A DNA stretch of 40,420 bases from Paraburkholderia franconis (GTDB lineage: Bacteria > Pseudomonadota > Gammaproteobacteria > Burkholderiales > Burkholderiaceae): assembly GCF_009362735.1 (NCBI RefSeq), contig NZ_WHNP01000064.1, forward strand, positions 1-40,420, given 5' to 3'. Both the position numbers and the translations under genes were made by a program. Positions 1 through 6,808 of this stretch are shown here, in pieces; the stretch's first letter is position 1; the number at the start of each line of letters is the position of its first letter. The notes below the pieces were generated by a model. The model did not search any database, was not told the DNA's origin, and worked only from the letters and a program-made list of their open reading frames with translations.

Positions 1-108
1 TCGGGTCGTGCTCCCAGCCCTTGCACTTGAGAATCCAGCCCGGCTGGCCGCCGCCCGATGCATTGCCCGCGCGCGGCACCGCCTCGCCGAACGTGCCGTT
101 CGGATATT
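1..108. repeat. left copy of 108-bp terminal direct repeat
   Basis: These 108 bases are identical, base for base, to the last 108 bases of the window (40313-40420). The repeat lies inside the frc coding sequence. Overlapping the two ends gives a 40,312 bp circle in which the frc reading frame is continuous. This is the signature of a circular molecule or of a unit repeated in tandem; it can also arise when an assembler closes a graph loop. Confidence 0.97.
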
Positions 109-790
109 GCGGGTACTCCTTCATCACGCCCGTACGCTCCAGACGCTGCTGGTCGCGCAGCTTCACGCGGCACAGGTTCAGCACGCCGTCCTGCATCGCC
201 GCGAGCACCTTCTGGCCGCGGCCCGTCATCGTGCGCTGGTAGAGCGCCGTGACGATGCCCAGCGCCAGATGCAAACCGGTGCCGCTGTCGCCGATCTGTG
301 CGCCCGTCACCACGGGCGGGCCATCGTCGAAGCCGGTGGTCGACGCCGCGCCGCCCACGCACTGCGCGACGTTCTCGTACACCTTGCAGTCCTCGTACGG
401 CCCCGGGCCGAAGCCCTTCACCGACGCGACGATCATCCGCGGATTGAGCTCCTGGATGCGCTCCCACGTGAAGCCCATGCGGTCCAGCGCGCCCGGCGCG
501 AAGTTCTCCACCAGCACGTCGCATTTCTGGATCAGCGCTTCGAGCACGAGCTTGCCTTCGGGGTTCTTCGTGTCGATCGTCACCGAGCGCTTGTTGTGGT
601 TGAGCATCGTGAAGTACAGGCTGTCGGCGCCGGGCACGTCGCGCAACTGCTCGCGCGTGATGTCACCTGCGCCCGCGCGCTCCACCTTGATCACGTCCGC
701 GCCGAACCACGCCAGCAGCTGCGTGCAGGTCGGCCCCGACTGCACATGCGTGAAATCGAGAATGCGCACACCGTCGAGTGCTTTGCCCAT
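1..790 (-). CDS. frc: formyl-CoA:oxalate CoA-transferase, N-terminal part (runs off window start)
   Basis: Class III CoA-transferase that moves CoA from formyl-CoA to oxalate, the first step of cytoplasmic oxalate breakdown. The start is ATG at 790-788, 5 bases after a GGAGGGG ribosome site. About 263 codons lie here; the rest is at 39855-40420. Joined, the protein is 415 aa, against 416 for E. coli YfdW and 428 for Oxalobacter Frc. Visible signatures: LDFTHVQSGPTCTQ near residue 11, the catalytic aspartate in IGDSGTG (Asp168), LRDQQRLERTG, and the glycine loop in the C-terminal part. Residue 48 is Gln, as in E. coli YfdW, where Oxalobacter has Trp. It is divergent from sucC-sucD and shares the 791-1107 control region with it. 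Downstream on the joined circle are an FAH-family gene and a ketopantoate-reductase-family gene. No oxc is present. Confidence 0.93.
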   Translation of the reverse strand, partial: MGKALDGVRILDFTHVQSGPTCTQLLAWFGADVIKVERAGAGDITREQLRDVPGADSLYFTMLNHNKRSVTIDTKNPEGKLVLEALIQKCDVLVENFAPGALDRMGFTWERIQELNPRMIVASVKGFGPGPYEDCKVYENVAQCVGGAASTTGFDDGPPVVTGAQIGDSGTGLHLALGIVTALYQRTMTGRGQKVLAAMQDGVLNLCRVKLRDQQRLERTGVMKEYPQYPNGTFGEAVPRAGNASGGGQPGWILKCKGWEHDP

Positions 791-859
791 GTTGTCCCCT
801 CCGAGCAATTCGCCTGACTATCTTTTGCAAGTCTGGTTTTGTTCGTCCGTGTTCAATAC

Positions 860-875
860 GGTATGTGATATATCA
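860..875 (+). promoter_or_regulatory. putative GntR operator site 1 (frc side)
   Basis: A 16-base motif, GGTATGTGATATATCA, containing the perfect palindrome TGATATATCA (866-875). The same 16 bases occur in reverse orientation at 1022-1037, and a 14/16 match lies at 4281-4296 before the GntR operon. It lies 70 bases upstream of the frc start, where a repressor or activator of frc would bind. Palindromes of this size are typical of FCD-type GntR sites. That the GntR at 3290-3991 binds here is inference. Confidence 0.6.
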
Positions 876-1010
876 AAACGCCGCAAGCGCTTTCAGCCTC
901 GTAAGGATAATCCCGAGAAACGCCATAAGCCTTTAAAAATAAGGCTTCCGGCGCGAACAACAAAACCGGCGCGCGTCTCGTAAAGGGAAAACCCCGATCA
1001 AATTGCCCGC

Positions 1011-1039
1011 TTGAGAATATATGATATATCACATACCAT
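1011..1039 (+). promoter_or_regulatory. putative sucC promoter overlapping GntR operator site 2
   Basis: Bases 1022-1037 are the exact reverse complement of the motif at 860-875 and include the palindrome TGATATATCA. Around it a plausible sigma-70 promoter can be drawn: TTGAGA (1011-1016), a 17-base spacer and TACCAT (1034-1039, 4/6 match). The operator would then occupy the spacer and the -10 box, so a bound regulator would block sucC transcription. The two sites are 156 bp apart centre to centre. The promoter boxes are a weak call; the repeated motif is firm. Confidence 0.5.
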
Positions 1040-1107
1040 ATTTCCACCCTGAACCGACCGCCCACTTTTTGCGCCATCAGGCGTCGATTCAACCAGCGAG
1101 GAGACAG

Positions 1108-2331
1108 GTGAACATTCACGAATATCAGGCGAAAGAGCTGCTGAAGGGCTACGGCGTCGCCGTGCCCAACGGGCGCGTCGCGTTCACGCCGCAGGAAGCG
1201 GAAGACGCGGCGCTCGCGCTCGGCGGCGCGGTGTGGGTCGTCAAGTCGCAGATTCACGCCGGCGGGCGCGGTGCGGGCCGCTTCGCGAACGATCAGGGCG
1301 ACAAGGGCGGCGTGCGCGTCGTCAAGACGGTCAGCGATGTCGGCCTGCACGCTTCGCAGATGCTGTCGCATGTGCTCGTCACGAAACAGACGGGGCCGGG
1401 GGGCCGCGAAGTGAAGCGCGTCTATGTCGAAGAAGGCTGTGCGATCGAACGTGAGCTGTATCTGGGCATGCTGATCGATCGCAGCACGTCGCGCATCACG
1501 GTGATGGCGTCGACGGAAGGCGGCATGGAGATCGAAGAAGTGGCCGCGCGCACGCCGGAGAAAATCCTCAAGGTTGCAATCGATCCCGCGACGGGCCTGC
1601 AACCCTTTCACGCGCGCCAGATCGCGTTCGGCCTCGGGCTGACGGGCAAGCAGATCAAGTCGGCGACGCAGTTCATCGCCAACGCGTATCGTGCGTTCGT
1701 CGAGCTGGATGCGTCGATCGTCGAGATCAATCCGCTCGTCGTCACGCAGCAAGGGGACGTGATCGCCCTCGATGCAAAGATCAATTTCGACGACAACGCG
1801 CTCTTCCGCCACCCCGTCATCGAGGCGCTGCGCGACGAGGCGGAAGAAGACGCGGCCGAGCTGGAAGCCGCGAAGCACGGCCTGAACTACGTGACGCTCG
1901 ACGGCAGCATCGGCTGCATGGTGAACGGCGCGGGTCTCGCGATGGCGACGATGGACATCATCAAGCTCTATGGCGGCGAGCCGGCGAACTTTCTGGACGT
2001 GGGGGGCGGCGCGACCAAAGAGCGCGTCGCGACCGCATTCCGGCTGATCCTGCGTGATCCGAAAGTCGAAGGGATTCTGGTCAACATCTTCGGCGGCATC
2101 ATGCGCTGCGATGTGATTGCGGACGGCGTCGTGAGCGCGGCGCGCGAAGTGGATCTGCGCGTGCCGCTCGTCGTGCGGCTCGAGGGCACGAACGTCGAAC
2201 TCGGCAAGCAGATTCTGCGCGATTCGGGACTGCCCATCGTCTCCGCCGATCATCTCGCCGATGCGGCCAGCAAGGTCGTCGCGGCAGTCAACAACAAGGC
2301 CAAGGCGGCTGCAACGTCGGAGGCGAACTGA
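1108..2331 (+). CDS. sucC: succinate/malate-CoA ligase, beta subunit paralogue
   Basis: ATP-grasp subunit of an ADP-forming CoA ligase (succinyl-CoA synthetase or malate-CoA ligase type). It binds nucleotide and the acid substrate and pairs with the SucD-like subunit encoded next. The start is GTG at 1108, after the ribosome site GAGGAG; the protein opens MNIHEYQAKELLK, the standard SucC N-terminus, and is 407 aa (E. coli 388). The C-terminal CoA-ligase domain shows NIFGGIMRCDVIADG and VVRLEGTNVELG. A lysine- and alanine-rich tail of about 13 residues is added. Divergence from frc under shared operators suggests a dedicated copy for organic-acid or oxalate use rather than the TCA-cycle enzyme. 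Methylotroph malate-CoA ligase (MtkA) is very similar, so the acid substrate cannot be fixed from sequence alone. Confidence 0.85.
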   Translation: MNIHEYQAKELLKGYGVAVPNGRVAFTPQEAEDAALALGGAVWVVKSQIHAGGRGAGRFANDQGDKGGVRVVKTVSDVGLHASQMLSHVLVTKQTGPGGREVKRVYVEEGCAIERELYLGMLIDRSTSRITVMASTEGGMEIEEVAARTPEKILKVAIDPATGLQPFHARQIAFGLGLTGKQIKSATQFIANAYRAFVELDASIVEINPLVVTQQGDVIALDAKINFDDNALFRHPVIEALRDEAEEDAAELEAAKHGLNYVTLDGSIGCMVNGAGLAMATMDIIKLYGGEPANFLDVGGGATKERVATAFRLILRDPKVEGILVNIFGGIMRCDVIADGVVSAAREVDLRVPLVVRLEGTNVELGKQILRDSGLPIVSADHLADAASKVVAAVNNKAKAAATSEAN

Positions 2332-2332
2332 C

Positions 2333-3205
2333 ATGGCCGTTCTGATCGATCGCAATACCAAAGTGATCTGCCAGGGCTTCACGGGATCGCAAGGCACGTT
2401 TCACTCCGAGCAGGCGCTCGCCTACGGCACGCAGATGGTAGGCGGCGTGACGCCCGGCAAGGGCGGCGCGACGCATCTGGGACTGCCCGTCTTCGATACC
2501 GTCGCCAATGCCGTCGATGCGACGGGCGCGAACGCCTCGGTGATCTACGTGCCGCCGCCGATGGCTGCCGACGCGATTCTCGAAGCCGTCGATGCGGAAA
2601 TTCCCCTCGTCGTCTGCATCACCGAGGGCATTCCCGTCATCGACATGGTTCGCGTCAAGCGCGCGCTGGCCAGCTCGGCGACGCGCCTGATCGGGCCGAA
2701 CTGTCCCGGCGTCATCACGCCGGGGCAATGCAAGATCGGCATCATGCCGGGACACATTCACCGTCCGGGCAAGATCGGCGTCGTGTCGCGCTCGGGCACG
2801 CTGACGTATGAAGCCGTCGCGCAAACCACGGCGGCGGGCCTCGGCCAGACGACGTGCATCGGCATCGGCGGCGATCCCGTCAACGGAACGAACTTCATCG
2901 ATTGCCTGGAAATGTTCCTCGCCGACGACGACACGGAAGGCATCATCATGATCGGCGAAATCGGCGGCTCGGCTGAGGAAGACGCGGCGCAGTTCCTCAA
3001 AGATTCACGCACGAACAAGCCGGTGGTCGGATTCATCGCCGGCACGAGCGCGCCGCCCGGACGGCGGATGGGTCACGCGGGCGCGATCATTTCGGGCGGC
3101 AAGGGAACGGCGGACGCGAAGATCGACGCGATGCGCTCGGCGGGGATTCATGTCGCGCAATCGCCGGCGGCGCTCGGCGAGACGATGCTCCACGCGATGC
3201 GCTGA
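2333..3205 (+). CDS. sucD: succinate/malate-CoA ligase, alpha subunit paralogue
   Basis: CoA-binding subunit that carries the phosphohistidine of the ligase. ATG follows the sucC stop by one base, and the ribosome site CGGAGG lies in the end of sucC, so the two are translationally linked. The 290-aa product has the N-terminal CoA-binding fold (QGFTGSQGTFHSEQA, GGVTPGKGG), the RLIGPNCPGVI segment and the active-site histidine in GRRMGHAGAI (His247; His246 in E. coli). Length and motifs are complete, so it should be active. The pair could equally be mtkB-like. No malyl-CoA lyase gene is in the window, which argues mildly against a serine-cycle role. Confidence 0.87.
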   Translation: MAVLIDRNTKVICQGFTGSQGTFHSEQALAYGTQMVGGVTPGKGGATHLGLPVFDTVANAVDATGANASVIYVPPPMAADAILEAVDAEIPLVVCITEGIPVIDMVRVKRALASSATRLIGPNCPGVITPGQCKIGIMPGHIHRPGKIGVVSRSGTLTYEAVAQTTAAGLGQTTCIGIGGDPVNGTNFIDCLEMFLADDDTEGIIMIGEIGGSAEEDAAQFLKDSRTNKPVVGFIAGTSAPPGRRMGHAGAIISGGKGTADAKIDAMRSAGIHVAQSPAALGETMLHAMR

Positions 3206-3221
3206 CGGTACGCGCCGGGCC

Positions 3222-3259
3222 ATGAAAAAGGCCAGCGGACATTCAGGTCCGCTGGCCTT
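3222..3259 (-). terminator. intrinsic terminator between convergent sucD and gntR
   Basis: Perfect 13-bp stem, AAGGCCAGCGGAC (3228-3240) with its complement at 3247-3259, around a 6-base loop. Read on the minus strand it is followed by five T residues, so it best serves the GntR operon. It probably also stops sucD transcripts arriving from the other side. Confidence 0.85.
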
Positions 3260-3289
3260 CCGGCTCAACGCATTTCGCCAGCGCTCAGC

Positions 3290-3991
3290 TCAGTCGAGAA
3301 AATCGCAATTCGCTTCGACAAACGCCGCAAGCCCCAGCGAGTGATCACGCACCAGGCGCTCGGCGAGTTCGGTGTCGCGCTTTTCCAGCGCCTCGATGAT
3401 CCGCAAGTGGTCGACGATCGAGCGCGACGCGCGGTCGCTCTGCGAAATCGTCATCCGGCGGATCGCGCGCACGTGAATGAAGATGTTCTTGATCGTATCG
3501 AGAATGATCTTCGACTTCGACAGCTCGACGATCGCCTGATGGAACGCGATGTTCGCGTTCGAATACTCGGCGATATGCTCGGCGGGCGTCGAATCGCGGA
3601 ACTGATCGAACATGTGACGCAGCCGCGCGATCTCTTCGTCCGTCGCGTGCAGCGTCGCGAGACGCGCGGCCATGCTTTCGAGCGCGGCCCACATCTGGAT
3701 CATTTCGACGATCTCGCGCTTGCTCTTGCGCACGATATAGATGCCGCGGCGCGGCACCATGCGCAGAAAACCTTCCTGCTCCAGCAGCGTCATCGCCTCG
3801 CGCACGGGCGTGCGGCTCACGCCGAGCGTCTCGCTCAGCGCGCGCTCGTCGAGACGGATCTCTTCGCGCGACGCGTAAATGTCCGCATCCGCGATGGCCT
3901 GACGCAACATCGCGTAGGCCTGGTCGCGGAGGCTGGCGTTGTTGCCGATGGGCTGCAACGCCAGGGGCAGGTTCAACGCAGGTCTAGCCAC
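3290..3991 (-). CDS. GntR family transcriptional regulator, FCD (FadR) subfamily
   Basis: A 233-aa metabolite-responsive regulator. The N-terminal winged helix covers about residues 20-85, with the GntR signature LGVSRTPVREAMTLLEQEGFL. The C-terminal FCD helical domain has the usual acidic and histidine positions (FHQAIVE, DHLRIIEAL, DHSLGL) that hold a metal or an organic acid. The start is GTG at 3991, three bases after the stop of the 71-aa gene, with no strong ribosome site, so coupling is likely. It sits beside sucCD and frc. The motif GTATGTGATATA occurs before frc, sucC and this operon, which suggests it controls all three and itself. Typical FCD ligands are dicarboxylates or their CoA-pathway intermediates; oxalate or a related acid is inferred. 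Confidence 0.9.
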   Translation of the reverse strand: MARPALNLPLALQPIGNNASLRDQAYAMLRQAIADADIYASREEIRLDERALSETLGVSRTPVREAMTLLEQEGFLRMVPRRGIYIVRKSKREIVEMIQMWAALESMAARLATLHATDEEIARLRHMFDQFRDSTPAEHIAEYSNANIAFHQAIVELSKSKIILDTIKNIFIHVRAIRRMTISQSDRASRSIVDHLRIIEALEKRDTELAERLVRDHSLGLAAFVEANCDFLD

Positions 3992-3994
3992 AGC

Positions 3995-4210
3995 TTAGTT
4001 CGACGAGCCGACCGCGTTCATCGCCGCTTCGACACGCGCACGGTACGGCGTGGCTTCACGAACGGTAGCGGCTGCGAGACCGACATAACGGCCGTGCTTC
4101 GATGCGAGCTCGGCGACATGCTGCGGCACCCAGCGAGTCATCAGCACGGTTGCGGCCGAACCCAGGCCCACGACAGCGACGGCAAAGAAAGCAAGCGACA
4201 CGAAATCCAT
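3995..4210 (-). CDS. small membrane protein upstream of gntR
   Basis: A 71-aa product with one hydrophobic helix at about residues 5-25 (LAFFAVAVVGLGSAATVL), followed by a charged, soluble tail. The start is ATG at 4210 after a CGGAGC ribosome site. It is the first gene of a two-gene unit with gntR (gap 3 bases). I do not recognise the family. Possible roles include a membrane partner of the adjacent transport system, but nothing in the sequence proves this. Base composition matches its neighbours. Confidence 0.6.
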   Translation of the reverse strand: MDFVSLAFFAVAVVGLGSAATVLMTRWVPQHVAELASKHGRYVGLAAATVREATPYRARVEAAMNAVGSSN

Positions 4211-4224
4211 TTGTTGCTCCGGTC

Positions 4225-4247
4225 ATTGAGTGATTGGATGACTCAAT
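4225..4247. promoter_or_regulatory. inverted repeat in leader of the gntR operon
   Basis: Perfect 7-bp arms ATTGAGT (4225-4231) and ACTCAAT (4241-4247) with a 9-base spacer, lying 14-37 bases before the ATG of the 71-aa gene. It could be a second regulator site or a leader hairpin. It does not match the GTATGTGATATA motif. Confidence 0.4.
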
Positions 4248-4280
4248 CATATGCTGCGTCGCGACAAAAATCAAGTATAT

Positions 4281-4296
4281 TGTATGTGATATACCA
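4281..4296 (+). promoter_or_regulatory. putative GntR operator site 3 (autoregulation)
   Basis: TGTATGTGATATACCA matches 14 of 16 bases of the sites before frc and sucC. It lies 71 bases upstream of the first gene of the gntR operon. Overlapping it, GTATAT (4275-4280) and ATATAC (4289-4294) form an inverted repeat. Autoregulation by the GntR protein is the simplest reading. Confidence 0.55.
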
Positions 4297-4815
4297 AATA
4301 CTGTTGTTCAGAAGCAGCAATAGTGCAAACGTAGCACGGCGACTGCAAACCCACAGCGGATAAAGCTTCGGACGAATACTGTGCTTCGCGCGGCGTCGGC
4401 AAACTGAACTGGTGGAAGCGTTCTTCAAACAAAAAACGGCTACGCGACGACGGTTTGAAAAACCACGCGATCCTCCTTTCATGTGCATTCGCAGCAAGAA
4501 TCATGTCGCTGGCTCATCTTCCGCATGGCCGATGCACGCAACCGGTGCGTCACGCCATCGCCTGCGGCCTCATGTCGCTTGGCGCCGCTGCATCCCGCTT
4601 CGCACAACGCTGCCAGCGATTTCTATATGCATTCAATTCTCATATTGCCAAGCCGCATCGGGCCGCCTATCGTCTCGCCAATTGCCGAATTCGCCTGACA
4701 AGCGGCACATTGTCAAATATGTTGCGGGCCAGAATATCCGTTTGAACAGGTGCCGCTCCAGTTTCGGCAATTGCAACCGATAACTACGTACGTTCAGCCT
4801 GATCGGAGACCGACC
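4297..4815 (+). other. 519-base non-coding interval before the OFA transporter
   Basis: No convincing gene is seen; open frames here lack ribosome sites and recognisable sequence. A possible promoter for the transporter is TTGTCA (4710-4715, 5/6 match to the -35 box), a 17-base spacer and AATATC (4733-4738), about 78 bases before the start codon. No copy of the GTATGTGATATA motif lies near this promoter, so the transporter may be regulated separately. A relic of another gene cannot be excluded. Confidence 0.35.
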
Positions 4816-6219
4816 ATGAGCAGCATTACTGAGCCGGGCGGCAACGCCTGCTCGCCGTCCTTCTTTTCAAAGCAGGCAACGATCGCCCAACCCGGCTTTT
4901 CCCGCTGGATGGTGCCGCCTGCCGCCCTCGCCGTGCATCTGTGCATCGGCCAGGCCTATGCGTTCTCCGTGTTCAACGGACCGCTGACCAAGGTGATCGG
5001 CATCAGCCAGTCCGCGCCCGACGACTGGTCGCTGACCACGCTCGGCTGGATCTTCTCGCTCGCCATTGTGTTTCTCGGCCTGTCGGCGGCGTTCGCCGGC
5101 AAGTGGCTCGAAAAAGTCGGCCCGCGCCGCACCATGTTCACGGCCGCGTGCTGCTTCGGCGGCGGCTTCATCGTGTCGGCGATCGGCGTGTGGACGCACC
5201 AGATCGTGTTGCTCTATCTCGGCTATGGCGTGATCGGCGGGATCGGCCTGGGGCTCGGCTACGTGTCGCCCGTGTCGACGCTGATCCGCTGGTTCCCCGA
5301 CCGCCGCGGCATGGCGACGGGCATGGCGATCATGGGCTTCGGCGGCGGCGCGATGATCGCAGCGCCGCTGTCCGTCGCGCTGATGAACCACTTCAAGAGC
5401 TCAACGAGCGTCGGCGTGGCCGAGACGTTCGTCGTGCTCGGCATCGCGTATTTCATTTCGATGTCGATCGGCGCGCTCGCGATCCGCATTCCGCCCGCCG
5501 ACTGGAAGCCGGCCGGCTGGACCCCGCCCGTCGAGACGAAGCAGAAGATGATCACGCGCAATCACGTGCACATCGATCAGGCGCTGAAGACGCCCCAGTT
5601 CTATCTGATCTGGCTGGTGCTGTTCCTGAACGTGACGGCGGGCATCGGCATTCTGGGCCAGGCGTCGGTGATGATCCAGGAGAGCTTCAAGAACACGGTG
5701 AGCGCCGCTGCTGCCGCGGGCTTCGTCGGCCTGCTGTCGCTCTTCAACATGGGCGGCCGCTTCGTGTGGGCATCGGCATCGGATTACGTGGGCCGCAAGA
5801 ACACCTACTACATCTTCTTCGCGCTGGGTGCCGTGCTGTACTGGCTCGTGCCGACGTTCGCATCGGCGGGCAACATCGCTCTCTTCGTACTGTGCTACTG
5901 CGTGATCCTGTCGATGTACGGCGGCGGCTTCTCGACCGTGCCCGCGTATCTCGCGGACATGTTCGGTACCGCATACGTCGGCGGCATTCACGGACGGCTG
6001 CTGACTGCATGGGCTGCGGCGGGCGTCGCGGGCCCCGTGCTCGTCAACTACATCCGCGCGTATCAGGTGGCGAACGGCGTCGCGAAAGCGGATGCGTACA
6101 CGATGACGGTTCACATCATGACCGTGCTGCTCGTGATCGGCTTCATCTGCAATCTGCTGGTCAAGCACGTGCACGAGAAGCATCACATGACGGAAGCGCA
6201 GCTCGCGGCCGGCAACTGA
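4816..6219 (+). CDS. OFA family MFS transporter (oxalate/formate antiporter type)
   Basis: A 467-aa inner-membrane carrier with about 12 transmembrane helices. Family marks include VHLCIGQAYAFSVFNGPL in the first helix, the loop GKWLEKVGPRRT, WFPDRRGMATGMAIMGFGGGA and YGGGFSTVPAYLADMFG. OFA members exchange oxalate for formate or carry other small carboxylates. The start is ATG at 4816 with GGAG 7 bases before it; an earlier in-frame ATG at 4750 lacks a ribosome site. The 41-aa gene at 6242 follows and is probably its small subunit. Location next to frc and sucCD points to oxalate or a related acid as substrate, but family members differ, so this is inference. Confidence 0.88.
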   Translation: MSSITEPGGNACSPSFFSKQATIAQPGFSRWMVPPAALAVHLCIGQAYAFSVFNGPLTKVIGISQSAPDDWSLTTLGWIFSLAIVFLGLSAAFAGKWLEKVGPRRTMFTAACCFGGGFIVSAIGVWTHQIVLLYLGYGVIGGIGLGLGYVSPVSTLIRWFPDRRGMATGMAIMGFGGGAMIAAPLSVALMNHFKSSTSVGVAETFVVLGIAYFISMSIGALAIRIPPADWKPAGWTPPVETKQKMITRNHVHIDQALKTPQFYLIWLVLFLNVTAGIGILGQASVMIQESFKNTVSAAAAAGFVGLLSLFNMGGRFVWASASDYVGRKNTYYIFFALGAVLYWLVPTFASAGNIALFVLCYCVILSMYGGGFSTVPAYLADMFGTAYVGGIHGRLLTAWAAAGVAGPVLVNYIRAYQVANGVAKADAYTMTVHIMTVLLVIGFICNLLVKHVHEKHHMTEAQLAAGN

Positions 6220-6241
6220 AACCAGACAACGGAGAAACGCA

Positions 6242-6367
6242 ATGTCGACCCAAACCGCTCATCCGACGAACAAGGGGCTGCTCGCCGTGTTTTGGCTGTA
6301 TGTGCTGATTCCGCTGACGTGGGGCGTGGTGAACACGCTGCTGCAGGCGATCAAGCTGTTCAGCTAG
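6242..6367 (+). CDS. MFS transporter small subunit, 41 aa
   Basis: Short gene with ATG after the ribosome site CGGAGA, 22 bases downstream of the transporter stop. The product has a polar N-terminus (MSTQTAHPTNKG), one long hydrophobic helix (LLAVFWLYVLIPLTWGVV) and the ending LLQAIKLFS. Proteins of this size and pattern directly after OFA carriers are known as MFS transporter small subunits, thought to sit in the membrane with the carrier. Position, ribosome site and the terminator right after it make it a real gene although very short. Confidence 0.8.
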   Translation: MSTQTAHPTNKGLLAVFWLYVLIPLTWGVVNTLLQAIKLFS

Positions 6368-6406
6368 ACTCTTTAGCTGTTCGAGCCAGCACGGAAGGCC
6401 GAAACG

Positions 6407-6442
6407 AAAAGCCGGGCATTGCACATGCAATGCCCGGCTTTT
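6407..6442 (+). terminator. intrinsic terminator of the OFA transporter operon
   Basis: Long perfect stem: AAAAGCCGGGCATTGCA (6407-6423) pairs with its complement at 6426-6442, and the second arm runs out in a T tract. It follows the 41-aa gene by 39 bases. Confidence 0.9.
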
Positions 6443-6808
6443 TAACGCCCGCGCATCGCGCGTCAGCCAGGCTGGCCCCGGACGCAGTTGCAATGGAAAC
6501 GTGATCTCGAAGGTCGTCCCGACGCAGGTCATGCAAGACGCCGCGCGTGATCTGGATGCGCGGCTCGTACAGTTGGCTGACGAGCCGTTGCCTGAGCACC
6601 AGTTCGTGATTTGCGCGCTTGCGAGCCGCCCGCGTATTCGTCGATCTCGCGACGAGCCGGTCACGACTTCGCAGATCGACGCGAGCGTTGCGAGGCTCAT
6701 CGCCTGGCGCCTCGAAAGTACCGTGATGCGATATCGAACGGCCGGCCCGGCACACGCTGCATGCCAGGGCACGCCCATGTCGGCTTCCCGCCGACGGCAT
6801 TCATCGCA
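6443..6808. other. 366-base interval without a convincing gene; possible gene remnant
   Basis: No frame has a ribosome site or a recognised protein. On the minus strand near 6490-6530 a frame reads VGTTFEITFPLQL, which resembles the last strand of a histidine-kinase ATPase domain (GTTF.I.FPL). The surrounding frame is not kinase-like, so this could be a decayed gene tail or chance. A small hairpin, GTCGGC/GCCGAC (6779-6784 and 6790-6795), lies just past the stop of the ABC permease without a T tract. Confidence 0.25.

Noticed and set aside
853..2397. Long minus-strand open frame (514 codons) over sucC
   Set aside because: It lies antisense to a clear sucC, is full of Arg, Asp and His typical of shadow frames in GC-rich DNA and has no recognisable domain.
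4455..4745. 96-codon plus-strand frame with a hydrophobic start before the OFA gene
   Set aside because: No ribosome site, no recognisable sequence and overlapping alternatives in other frames; treated as non-coding.
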